From an uncultured Collinsella sp. (GTDB taxonomy: Bacteria > Actinomycetota > Coriobacteriia > Coriobacteriales > Coriobacteriaceae): a DNA stretch of 6,490 bases. The translations under genes and the position numbers were made by a program. Below are positions 1 through 6,490 of the stretch, piece by piece (position 1 is the stretch's first letter; each line of letters begins with the position of its first letter). The notes below the pieces were generated by a model, which saw only the letters and a list, made by a program, of their open reading frames with translations, had not been told where the DNA came from and made no database searches. The stretch is from NCBI GenBank assembly GCA_900754445.1, contig CAAECW010000095.1, positions 1-6,490 of the forward strand, in the 5' to 3' direction.

Positions 1-450
1 AGCCTGAGCACAATAAGCACCAGTATCCACGCCATGCCCAATACGCATAATGGAAACGCCAGCGACCTCATCGCCAGCAAGAATCGCACGCTGAATAGGA
101 GCAGCCCCACGCCAACGAGGCAGCAAGGACGCATGAACATTCACAATACCAAGCGGCGCCATATGCAGCACCTCATCGGGCAAAATGCAGCCATAGGCAG
201 CCACACAGAAAATGTCAGTCTGGGCAGCCTGAAGCGCCTCAACAACCTCAGGCGTCATACGATTAGCCTCAATAACCGGCAACCCCAGCTCAAGCGCCTT
301 GGCCTTAACAGGAGAAGGCTCAAGCTTCTTACCGCGCCCACGAACAGCATCAGGACGAGTAACAACAAGCGCAATCTCGTTGCCAGCCGCAACAAGCGAA
401 GTTAAAGAAGGCACAGCAAAATCGGGCGTACCCATAAACACAATACGCAT
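1..450 (-). CDS. fmt: Methionyl-tRNA formyltransferase, N-terminal 150 residues (cut by window edge)
   Basis: Fmt transfers the formyl group of 10-formyl-tetrahydrofolate to the amino group of initiator Met-tRNA in the cytoplasm. Reading the minus strand from the ATG at 450 gives 150 residues with no stop; the family is usually a little over 300 residues, so about half is outside the window. The start MRIVFMGTPDFAVPSL is the classic Fmt N-terminus. NVH (N104, H106), SLLPRWRGAAPIQ (108-120) and VDTGA with D142 match the formyl-transfer motif, and the Asn, His and Asp expected to be catalytic are all present. A GAGGAG ribosome site lies about 10 bases upstream (461-468). Codon use is unlike its neighbours: by hand count about 45% of third positions are G or C, with many cgt, gct, gtt and ctt codons. 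The gene follows def on the same strand but is separated by 327 bases that include a terminator, so it is probably transcribed separately. Confidence 0.96.
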   Translation of the reverse strand, partial: MRIVFMGTPDFAVPSLTSLVAAGNEIALVVTRPDAVRGRGKKLEPSPVKAKALELGLPVIEANRMTPEVVEALQAAQTDIFCVAAYGCILPDEVLHMAPLGIVNVHASLLPRWRGAAPIQRAILAGDEVAGVSIMRIGHGVDTGAYCAQA

Positions 451-557
451 AAAAGTTAGTCTCCTCTCAATAACGAGCCGAGACGGCTACAAAAGAAGCG
501 CTCCAGGTCGCGAACGCACCCAGCCGCAAGAACAATTCAACAAAGACAAATATACCC

Positions 558-590
558 AAAAACAAAGAAAGGGCCGCATAAAAGCAGCCC
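558..590 (-). terminator. Probable rho-independent terminator after def
   Basis: On the minus strand GGGCTGC (590-584) pairs with GCGGCCC (577-571) around a six-base TTTTAT loop, giving a 7-bp stem with one T-G wobble. It is followed directly by the T-rich run TTTCTTTGTTTTT (570-558). This is the expected shape of an intrinsic terminator for transcripts coming from priA-def, about 190 bases past the def stop. It implies that fmt needs its own promoter or depends on read-through. Confidence 0.7.
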
Positions 591-626
591 TCCCAACAAA
601 GCCCCTATCAGCGAAGACGCCCCTCC

Positions 627-658
627 CTGGCCAACGGCACCCGGGCAAACCGGGCCAG
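627..658. repeat. Small palindrome in the def-fmt spacer
   Basis: CTGGCC (627-632) and GGCCAG (653-658) are exact reverse complements. CGG (635-637) and CCG (650-652) can extend the stem past a two-base AA bulge, leaving a 12-base loop. An alternative fold pairs CCCGG (640-644) with CCGGG (650-654) around GCAAA. It has no T-run in either direction, so it is not a typical terminator. It lies 9 bases from the larger palindrome and could be part of the same element or a separate mRNA structure. Confidence 0.45.
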
Positions 659-667
659 AACAACGCA

Positions 668-769
668 GTCCCCGGTGCTGAGCGCCCACATATCGTCCCG
701 CGCGCAGTTTCGCAGCAAAGCGAGAATGTTTGAGCACGGGATGATATGTGGGCGCTCAGCACCGGGGAC
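668..769. repeat. Large inverted repeat, 33-bp arms, 36-base loop
   Basis: The left arm (668-700) and right arm (737-769) are reverse complements at 32 of 33 positions. The single difference (695 against 742) is a G-U pair in a plus-strand RNA and an A-C mismatch in a minus-strand RNA. The outer ends read GTCCCC and GGGGAC. The loop is 701-736. The repeat begins 8 bases past the def stop codon, so def transcripts would carry it as a very stable hairpin. No T-run follows it, so it is not an ordinary intrinsic terminator. No transposase gene is inside. The shape fits a non-autonomous palindromic element of the REP/REPIN or MITE type; family and copy number cannot be judged from one window. Confidence 0.85.
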
Positions 770-777
770 GGTGGGAC

Positions 778-1314
778 CTACTCCGTCTCGCCCGGTCGAG
801 CGCCGCGGGCCAGGGCGTCCTGGTACTCCTTGACGGCCTTGATCCTCTGCATGGGCTTGAGTCGCTCAAACATGGTATTGCCGTGCAGATGATCGATCTC
901 GTGCTGCAGGCACACGCAGAACAGGTCGCCCGAGGCCTCGTAGCGAATCAGGTTGGCATCCAGGTCGTACGCCTCGACGACGACATGGTCGGGACGCTCG
1001 ATCTCGCAGCTAATACCAGGAATGGAAAGGCAGCCCTCGCTAAACGGCACCAGATGGTCGCTCTGCTCCACGATCACGGGATTAATGAGCACGTACGGAT
1101 CGTAGTCGCTCTTGTCGCTGTAGTCGCAGTCGATGGTGACCAGCTGAATGAGCTCGCCGATCTGCGGGGCAGCCAGGCCGCAGCCGCCGTTCTCGAACAT
1201 CATCTTCTTCATCTTCTCGGCAAGTGCCTCGATCGCCGGGGTGATCTCCTCGATGACGGCGCACTCCTGGCGCAGACGAGGGTCAGGCGACAGTACGATT
1301 CCGTTGGCTTCCAT
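778..1314 (-). CDS. def: Peptide deformylase
   Basis: Def is a metal-dependent hydrolase that removes the N-formyl group from nascent proteins at the ribosome exit. All three family motifs are present in order. Numbered from the preferred start, they are GCGLAAPQ (44-51), EGCLS (94-98, metal ligand C95) and QHEIDH (137-142, metal ligands H138 and H142, catalytic E139). The length of 178 residues is normal for the family. Two in-frame ATGs lie six bases apart, at 1320 and 1314. The GAAAGG ribosome site directly abuts the first and stands 6 bases from the second, so 1314 is preferred; the longer form would add Met-Ala. The gene follows priA after 18 bases and is very likely co-transcribed with it. 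Its stop (TAG, 778-780) is followed almost at once by a large inverted repeat. Its metabolic partner fmt lies beyond that spacer. Confidence 0.97.
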   Translation of the reverse strand: MEANGIVLSPDPRLRQECAVIEEITPAIEALAEKMKKMMFENGGCGLAAPQIGELIQLVTIDCDYSDKSDYDPYVLINPVIVEQSDHLVPFSEGCLSIPGISCEIERPDHVVVEAYDLDANLIRYEASGDLFCVCLQHEIDHLHGNTMFERLKPMQRIKAVKEYQDALARGARPGETE

Positions 1315-1320
1315 GGCCAT

Positions 1321-1326
1321 CCTTTC
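1321..1326 (-). promoter_or_regulatory. Ribosome binding site that decides the def start
   Basis: GAAAGG on the minus strand touches the ATG at 1320 with no spacer but lies 6 bases before the ATG at 1314. That supports the shorter protein. The site falls in the short gap after the priA stop, consistent with translation of def from a priA-def message. Confidence 0.6.
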
Positions 1327-1332
1327 GGGTTG

Positions 1333-3759
1333 TTACATCAAATCATAGGCGTCGACGTCAACGCTCACGCTCACGCCGCGCACGGAGCCCACCTCTTTGA
1401 GGCAGGCGTCGATATCATCAGAGACATGGTACCCCACGGGCGACTTCACAAGCAGATGGAAGCGGTAACGGTCCTTGGCTCTCTCGATTACACACGAAGC
1501 CGGGCCCAGCACCTGCGGCACGGCACTCCCCGCCCGCAAAAAGTCGGGCGCGGCGGCATGCCAGCGGCGCTTAAGAAGCTTTGCGATACGTCCGATGTAG
1601 TTCTGCGCGTCGTCTCGGTTCGCCGACCACACCAAGATGTTGACCAGGCGAACAAACGGCGGGTACAGCGCGTCGCGGCGCTGATCCAGGTCGTAGTCGG
1701 TAAAGATCGAACGATCGTGCTCAGCGACGGCGCGAATGACCGGATCCTCGGGCAGGTAGGTCTGGATGATAACCTCGCCGGGGCGATCGCCGCGGCCGGC
1801 ACGGCCTGCAACCTGCTCCAGCAGATCGTAGGCGCGCTCCCCCGCTCTAAAATCGGGCAGCTTTAGCGCAAAGTCGGCATTGACCACGCCCACCAGCGTG
1901 ACCTCGGGAAAGTCAAGGCCCTTTGCAATCATCTGGGTGCCCAGCAGCACCGCGCAATCGGCGGCATCGAACTGCTCGAGCAGCTTTTTGTGCGCGTCCT
2001 TGCCGCGCGTGGAATCGGCATCCATGCGAATGATGGCGACGTCGTCGGGCAGCATCTGGTGCAGTGCGTCCTCGATCTGCTGAGTGCCCAGGCCCATTTT
2101 TGCCAGGTAGCGACTGCCACATTTGGGGCAACGGCTCGTGGCCGCCGGATAGGGCTGCACGCGCCAAGACGAACCGCATGTGTGACACTGCAGCGTGTGT
2201 GTGCGCTCGTGATACGTAAGCGCGGTGGAGCAGTGGTTGCAGGTGGGGACGCAGCCGCACTCGCGGCACATCAGGAACGGCGCAAAGCCACGGCGGTTAT
2301 GCAGCAGCACGGCCTTCTCGCGGCGCTCGACCACACGCTCAAGGCCTTCTATAAGCGGTTTTGAGAACATGGAGCGGCTACCGTGCGAGAACTCGCGACG
2401 CAGATCGGCAATGCGAACCGTGGGCAACACGGCGTGTCCCGGGCGCTCGGGCATCTCGACGCGCGTCCAGGTGGCACCGTTATACGTGCCACGGCGGCAG
2501 CGGTCGAGGGACTCGGCAGATGGCGTGGCGGAGCCCAACACGAGCGGGCAGCGGTAGCGCCGCGCCATCTCGGCTGCCACCTCGCGCACGTGGTAGCGCG
2601 GACTGGAGCCCTGCTTATAGCTAGTCTCGTGCTCCTCGTCGATGATGATGAGACCAAGGTCGCTGAGCGGGCAAAAGAGCGCCGAGCGGGCGCCGACGAC
2701 CACGCGGGCCGCACCGCTGGCGACCATATCCCACTGGTCCAGGCGCTCGCCGGCCGAAAGGCGCGAATGGAACACGGCGACCGTCTCGCCAAAGCGCGAA
2801 CGGAAGCGGCCGACGGTCTGGGCCGTCAGCGAGATCTCGGGCACCAGCACGCAAGCCGAACGGCCGGCCGCCAGCACGCGCTCGATGGCGGAGAGGTACA
2901 CCTCGGTTTTGCCGGAGCCGGTGACGCCGTCGGCCAGCACCACGTCGCCATGAGCGTCCAGACGGGCGCGCTCAATCTGCGCGAGTGCCTGCTTCTGGCC
3001 GTTGGTAAGGGAGACCGGCGCCTTGCCGCTTGCCGAGGACAGCGTGGTCTGCTCGCTGCAGCCACGCCACGCACGACGCTCCTCCACCACGACGACGCCG
3101 CGTTTTTCGAGCGCCTTGATGGTCGCCGACATGCTGTTAAAGAGAAGGTTGAGGTCGCGCGTCGTGACCGGGCCGCACTGGAGCGCCTCGATGAGCTGAC
3201 GCTGGCGGACCGCGGTCTTGGGCGGCGTATAGTCGAAGCCCTCGGGCGTGAGCATGACCCAGCGGTTTTGGATGGGTTTGACGGCGGGGCGCTCAACGGC
3301 CCACACGCCGTCGTCACCTTTGACCACGCGCGGGCTTCCACCCGGGGGCAAGAACAAACGCAGGCACTCGGAAAGCGTTGCGACGTACTCGCGGCTCATC
3401 CAGCGTGCGATACGGGCAGCCTCGGCGGTAAAGAGCGGTTTGCTGAGGATAGCCTCGATGGCTTTAATGCGGGCTGGGTCGAGGGCGTTGATGCCTTGCA
3501 GGTCACCCAGCTCAGGCGCAATGTCGACGATATAGCCCGCGGCGGCACGGTTACCAAAGTGGACCAGGACCGTGGATCCGATTTGCGCCTCGTTGGCAAG
3601 GGACCGGGGAATGCCATAAGCAAACGGCTCGGACAGCGCACGGGTGGGAATGTCGAGGACTACGCTCGCATAGGCGGCGACGGGTTCAGGCGCGAACTCA
3701 GGCTTGGCCGGAGTCTCCTCCGGTTCCGGCGAACCAAACAGCGACAGTTGCTCGGCCAT
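1333..3759 (-). CDS. priA: Primosomal protein N' (replication restart helicase PriA)
   Basis: PriA recognises abandoned replication forks and D-loops, unwinds the lagging arm and starts reloading of the replicative helicase. Numbered from the preferred start (808 residues), it has an N-terminal DNA-binding domain (about 30-105), then a superfamily 2 helicase core: Walker A GVTGSGKT (278-285), Walker B DEEH (374-377) and GSATPS (409-414). Eight paired cysteines follow (498/501, 507/510, 525/528, 544/547), the two-zinc module of PriA. The later helicase motifs are GTQMIAKG (607-614) and the VAGRAGR arginine-finger motif (650-656). An ATG at 3777 would add six residues, but the strong GGGAGGT ribosome site overlaps it and stands 9 bases before the ATG at 3759. 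The stop (TAA) is at 1333-1335, and def begins 18 bases later. PriA of mycobacteria and streptomycetes is known to have degenerate ATPase motifs; here they are intact. Confidence 0.97.
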   Translation of the reverse strand: MAEQLSLFGSPEPEETPAKPEFAPEPVAAYASVVLDIPTRALSEPFAYGIPRSLANEAQIGSTVLVHFGNRAAAGYIVDIAPELGDLQGINALDPARIKAIEAILSKPLFTAEAARIARWMSREYVATLSECLRLFLPPGGSPRVVKGDDGVWAVERPAVKPIQNRWVMLTPEGFDYTPPKTAVRQRQLIEALQCGPVTTRDLNLLFNSMSATIKALEKRGVVVVEERRAWRGCSEQTTLSSASGKAPVSLTNGQKQALAQIERARLDAHGDVVLADGVTGSGKTEVYLSAIERVLAAGRSACVLVPEISLTAQTVGRFRSRFGETVAVFHSRLSAGERLDQWDMVASGAARVVVGARSALFCPLSDLGLIIIDEEHETSYKQGSSPRYHVREVAAEMARRYRCPLVLGSATPSAESLDRCRRGTYNGATWTRVEMPERPGHAVLPTVRIADLRREFSHGSRSMFSKPLIEGLERVVERREKAVLLHNRRGFAPFLMCRECGCVPTCNHCSTALTYHERTHTLQCHTCGSSWRVQPYPAATSRCPKCGSRYLAKMGLGTQQIEDALHQMLPDDVAIIRMDADSTRGKDAHKKLLEQFDAADCAVLLGTQMIAKGLDFPEVTLVGVVNADFALKLPDFRAGERAYDLLEQVAGRAGRGDRPGEVIIQTYLPEDPVIRAVAEHDRSIFTDYDLDQRRDALYPPFVRLVNILVWSANRDDAQNYIGRIAKLLKRRWHAAAPDFLRAGSAVPQVLGPASCVIERAKDRYRFHLLVKSPVGYHVSDDIDACLKEVGSVRGVSVSVDVDAYDLM

Positions 3760-3768
3760 GGCCCCAGC

Positions 3769-3775
3769 ACCTCCC
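3769..3775 (-). promoter_or_regulatory. Strong ribosome binding site that decides the priA start
   Basis: GGGAGGT on the minus strand stands 9 bases before the ATG at 3759 and overlaps the alternative ATG at 3777. The upstream ATG has no such site, so the start at 3759 (MAEQLSLFG) is favoured. Confidence 0.7.
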
Positions 3776-3790
3776 ATCCCATTCGTCTAC

Positions 3791-3824
3791 AGAAATAAGA
3801 GCCCCGCTCGGGTGAACGGGGCTC
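3791..3824 (-). terminator. Terminator hairpin after gltX
   Basis: GAGCCCCG (3799-3806) and CGGGGCTC (3817-3824) form a perfect 8-bp GC-rich stem with a 10-base loop. On the minus strand the stem is followed by TTATTTCT (3798-3791). It starts 23 bases after the gltX stop and ends about 30 bases before the priA ATG at 3759. The T-run is imperfect, so termination may be partial and gltX transcripts may read into priA. I see no clear priA promoter in the few bases left between hairpin and start. Confidence 0.75.
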
Positions 3825-3847
3825 GGATACGTGCGTTTACGCGGCTG

Positions 3848-5323
3848 CTACAGCGCCATCGTGCGGGCGCGGTCGATACGCGCCAGGCAGTCGTCGCGGC
3901 CGACGAGCGCCATGGTCTCGCCCAGCGGAGGGCTCACCATGTTGCCGCAGACAGCGACGCGCACGGCCTGGAACACCACGCGCTTCTTAAGGTCCATCTG
4001 CTCGGGCAGCGGCTCAAGCGCGGCGTCGATGTTGGCGGCCGTCCACTCGCTCACGCCCTCAAGCGCGGCCTTGGCAGCATCCAGAATGGCACCCATGCCC
4101 TCCTTGGCCAGGCCCTTGTTGACGGACTTCTCGTCATACTCGAGCGTCTCGGCCGAAGCGAAGATGGGAGCGGCGACGGTCACAGCGTCGGCCGGCATCT
4201 TAGTGCGCGGCTTGACGATAGCGGCAAGCGCGTCGATCCAGTCCTCACCGTACTCGACGTTGCCCTCGATGAGGCCCGCCTCGTGCAGCTCGGGGACCAT
4301 GATCTCGTCGGCAAACTGAGCATCGGACATGCCGTTGATGTACTCGGCATTGACCCAGTCGAGCTTCTTGGGGTCGAAGGTCGCGGGGTTCTTGGAGATG
4401 CGGTCGAGCGAGAACTTGCTGGCCAGGACATCGCGCGGGATGATCGTGGTCTCGCCGTCGAGCGACCAGCCGAGCAGAGCCAGGTAGTTGACGAAGGCGT
4501 CGGACAGGTAACCGGCGTCGCGGTACTCCTCCACCGAGGTGGCGCCGTGGCGCTTGGAGAGCTTCTTGCCGTCGGCGCCCAGGATCATGGAGATGTGGGC
4601 GAACGTGGGCACGGGCGCGCCGAGAGCCTCGTAGACCATGACCTGACGCGGGGTGTTGGACAAGTGGTCGTCGCCGCGGATGACGTGGGTGATCTTCATC
4701 ATAGCGTCGTCGACGACGGTCGCGAAGTTGTACGTGGGCGTGCCGTCGGAACGGAAGATGACAAAGTCGTCGAGCTCCTTGGCATCAAAGGTCACCTCGC
4801 CGTGGACGGCATCGTGGATGACGACGTCTCCGCGGTCCTCGGGCACCTTGATGCGCAGGACATAGGACTCGCCGGCCTCGATGCGACGGCGGGCCTCCTC
4901 GGGATCAAGATCGCGGCAGCGGCGCTGATATCCCTGGAAGGGGTCCTTGCGCTCCTGCGCGGCCTTGCGGTCGGCGTCGAGCTGCTCCTTGGTGCAGAAG
5001 CAGGGATAAGCCTTGCCCTCGTCCCAAAGCTTCTGGGCGGCCTGCTTGTACAGGTCCAGGCGCTCGGTCTGGGCGTAGGGGCCAAAATCGCCGCCCACCT
5101 CGGGACCCTCGTCCCAGTCCAGGCCCAGCCAACGCATGGCGCGCAGGATGATCTGCGTGTTCTCGTCGGTGGAGCGGGTGGGGTCGGTGTCGTCGATGCG
5201 CAGGATGAACGTGCCGCCGTTAGCACGGGCGAAAGCCCAGTTATAGATAGCGGTGCGGGCGCCGCCAATGTGCAGCTTGCCCGTCGGTGAGGGTGCAAAG
5301 CGGACGCGAACGTCTGATGCCAT
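3848..5323 (-). CDS. gltX: Glutamate--tRNA ligase
   Basis: This class I aminoacyl-tRNA synthetase charges tRNA(Glu) with glutamate in the cytoplasm. In bacteria lacking GlnRS it also makes Glu-tRNA(Gln) for amidation; whether that applies here cannot be seen. The N-terminus RFAPSPTGKLHIGG (8-21) holds the HIGH-type ATP-binding motif. RIDDTD lies at 42-47, TPTYNFA at 195-201, RGDDHLSNTPRQ at 216-227 and the KMSKS-type loop KLSKR at 254-258. C108, C110, Y132 and C136 match the zinc-ligand spacing known from E. coli GluRS. The length of 491 residues is normal. The ATG at 5323 is chosen because GAGGAG stands 6 bases upstream and MASDVRVRFAPSPTG is the usual start. A GTG at 5362 would add 13 residues but has no ribosome site. 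The stop is TAG (3848-3850), followed by a terminator. metK lies divergently upstream. Confidence 0.98.
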   Translation of the reverse strand: MASDVRVRFAPSPTGKLHIGGARTAIYNWAFARANGGTFILRIDDTDPTRSTDENTQIILRAMRWLGLDWDEGPEVGGDFGPYAQTERLDLYKQAAQKLWDEGKAYPCFCTKEQLDADRKAAQERKDPFQGYQRRCRDLDPEEARRRIEAGESYVLRIKVPEDRGDVVIHDAVHGEVTFDAKELDDFVIFRSDGTPTYNFATVVDDAMMKITHVIRGDDHLSNTPRQVMVYEALGAPVPTFAHISMILGADGKKLSKRHGATSVEEYRDAGYLSDAFVNYLALLGWSLDGETTIIPRDVLASKFSLDRISKNPATFDPKKLDWVNAEYINGMSDAQFADEIMVPELHEAGLIEGNVEYGEDWIDALAAIVKPRTKMPADAVTVAAPIFASAETLEYDEKSVNKGLAKEGMGAILDAAKAALEGVSEWTAANIDAALEPLPEQMDLKKRVVFQAVRVAVCGNMVSPPLGETMALVGRDDCLARIDRARTMAL

Positions 5324-5329
5324 GGAAAT

Positions 5330-5335
5330 CTCCTC
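5330..5335 (-). promoter_or_regulatory. Ribosome binding site that decides the gltX start
   Basis: GAGGAG on the minus strand, 6 bases before the ATG at 5323. It lies inside the longer reading frame that opens at the GTG at 5362, and so argues for the shorter 491-residue protein. Confidence 0.75.
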
Positions 5336-5363
5336 GATTGCAGGATGGATGTCTAACCGCACC

Positions 5364-5394
5364 AGTATAAAGCATCAAAGCAACCTCCGCACAA
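5364..5394 (-). promoter_or_regulatory. Candidate gltX promoter
   Basis: TATACT on the minus strand (5369-5364) is a good -10 box about 41 bases before the gltX ATG. The best -35 candidate is TTGTGC at about 19 bases upstream, which is a weak match at a long spacing. Predicted transcription would begin near 5357 and give a short leader that includes the GAGGAG site. The start of the large palindrome at 5404 lies just upstream of the promoter. Confidence 0.45.
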
Positions 5395-5403
5395 AGGGCA
5401 CTG

Positions 5404-5501
5404 ACCTACTCATTGGGGACAGACTTAAATGACCATTCTTTGGGCAACCTGTCGGCACTTAGGTAAGGGTAGTCATTTAAGTCTGTCCCCAATGAGTAGG
5501 T
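5404..5501. repeat. Large inverted repeat, 30-bp arms, 38-base loop (GGGGACAGACTTAAATGAC core)
   Basis: 5404-5433 and 5472-5501 are perfect reverse complements over 30 bases, and weaker pairing continues a few bases into the loop. Each arm carries CATTGGGGACAGACTTAAAT. From memory, sequences of the type TTGGGGACAGACTTAAATGA are dispersed palindromes in many bacterial genomes, often discussed with REP-associated (Y1/IS200-like) transposases; this is not verified here. The 98-base unit has no coding capacity. It sits between the divergent promoters of gltX and metK without overlapping either -10 box. AAAGGG occurs a few bases outside both ends (5393-5398 and 5506-5511), but not immediately adjacent, so it is not clear evidence of a target duplication. 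Confidence 0.88.
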
Positions 5502-5510
5502 GCGGAAAGG

Positions 5511-5539
5511 GTGTGAATGTTTGAATTACGCGCTATGAT
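5511..5539 (+). promoter_or_regulatory. Candidate metK promoter
   Basis: TATGAT (5534-5539) is a good -10 box. The -35 position (around 5511-5517, GTGTGAA) is a poor match. Transcription would start near 5546 and leave a leader of about 60 bases before the ATG. The candidate begins just outside the right end of the large palindrome. Confidence 0.45.
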
Positions 5540-5557
5540 GTGCCCTTGCATAGAGAG

Positions 5558-5584
5558 CCCGGCGGAATGGTAACGGTCGCCGGG
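5558..5584 (+). promoter_or_regulatory. Hairpin in the metK leader
   Basis: CCCGGCG (5558-5564) and CGCCGGG (5578-5584) form a perfect 7-bp stem with a 13-base loop in the presumed metK 5' leader. ACACG and then TTTTT follow, so the T-run begins five bases after the stem, and the GAAAGGA ribosome site comes just after that (5595-5601). It could be a weak attenuator or a translation-control structure. I cannot match it to a known S-adenosylmethionine riboswitch by eye. Confidence 0.4.
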
Positions 5585-5606
5585 ACACGTTTTTGAAAGG
5601 ACAATC

Positions 5607-6490
<884 letters not shown>

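Larger units (their letters stand above)
451..777. other. Long spacer between def and fmt
   Basis: These 327 bases interrupt a gene pair (def-fmt) that is often tightly spaced. Read toward fmt, the spacer contains a large palindrome, a smaller palindrome, a terminator-like hairpin and about 100 bases of leader ending in the fmt ribosome site. I see no convincing gene: open frames across it run through the palindrome, lack family motifs and have no good ribosome site. I also find no convincing fmt promoter. A TATATT at 549-554 (minus) could be a -10 box, but the matching -35 position is GC-rich and lies in the terminator stem. Confidence 0.7.

Noticed and set aside
487..762. 91- and 66-codon minus-strand frames in the def-fmt spacer, one with a hydrophobic stretch
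   Set aside because: They run through the palindrome and the terminator, lack a convincing ribosome site and contain no known motif. The hydrophobic run comes from the terminator and spacer sequence.
748..1866. 372-codon open frame on the plus strand across def and the end of priA
   Set aside because: It begins inside the large palindrome, overlaps two confident genes on the other strand and shows no motif of its own.
2383..3798. 471-codon open frame on the plus strand, antisense to priA
   Set aside because: It is a shadow of priA: no recognisable domain, antisense-like composition, and the priA frame carries all helicase and zinc motifs.
3704..5290. 528-codon open frame on the plus strand, antisense to gltX
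   Set aside because: It overlaps the whole of a clear GluRS gene. The translation has no family motifs, is dominated by Leu, Gly, Val, Asp and His as expected of antisense GC-rich coding DNA, and has no good ribosome site.
5387..5505. CCGCAC (5387-5392) and GTGCGG (5500-5505) as an outward extension of the palindrome
   Set aside because: The extension would need a bulge of about 12 bases on one side and overlaps the end of the perfect arm. The left copy lies at the gltX -35 region, so it is probably coincidental.
5543..5600. SMK-type riboswitch idea: CCTT at 5544-5547 pairing with AAGG of the metK ribosome site
   Set aside because: Only four base pairs can be drawn and the flanking bases do not extend the pairing, so chance is a sufficient explanation.

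Overview
The window reads as a housekeeping segment of a GC-rich bacterial chromosome. Four genes lie on the minus strand, in transcription order gltX, priA, def and fmt (the last cut by the left edge). One gene on the plus strand, metK, is cut by the right edge. A metK-priA-(def)-fmt neighbourhood is typical of Actinomycetota. Codon choice, the retained helicase motifs of PriA and the type of intergenic palindromes fit the Coriobacteriia (Collinsella or a relative). That assignment is an inference from memory of such genomes, not from a search.

Layout: 1-450 is the N-terminal half of fmt (minus). 451-777 is a 327-base spacer holding a probable rho-independent terminator (558-590), a smaller palindrome (627-658) and a 33-bp-arm inverted repeat (668-769) that begins 8 bases after the def stop. 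def follows at 778-1314, then priA at 1333-3759, with only 18 bases between the preferred def start and the priA stop. A terminator hairpin (3791-3824) sits between the gltX stop and the priA start. gltX occupies 3848-5323. The 283-base divergent gap between gltX and metK carries a promoter candidate for each gene and, between them, a second long palindrome (5404-5501) with 30-bp arms and a GGGGACAGACTTAAATGAC core. metK starts at 5607.

The genes are linked by translation and one-carbon metabolism. Fmt formylates initiator Met-tRNA and Def removes the formyl group after synthesis. MetK turns methionine into S-adenosylmethionine. GltX charges tRNA with glutamate. PriA restarts stalled replication and is a conserved genomic neighbour rather than a pathway partner.

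No clearly new multi-gene system is visible. The parts most worth a second look are the two large intergenic palindromes, the changed codon usage of fmt together with its separation from def, the divergent position of metK, and the extra N-terminal segment in MetK. Several long plus-strand open frames (up to 528 codons) are antisense shadows of priA, def and gltX and are not called.
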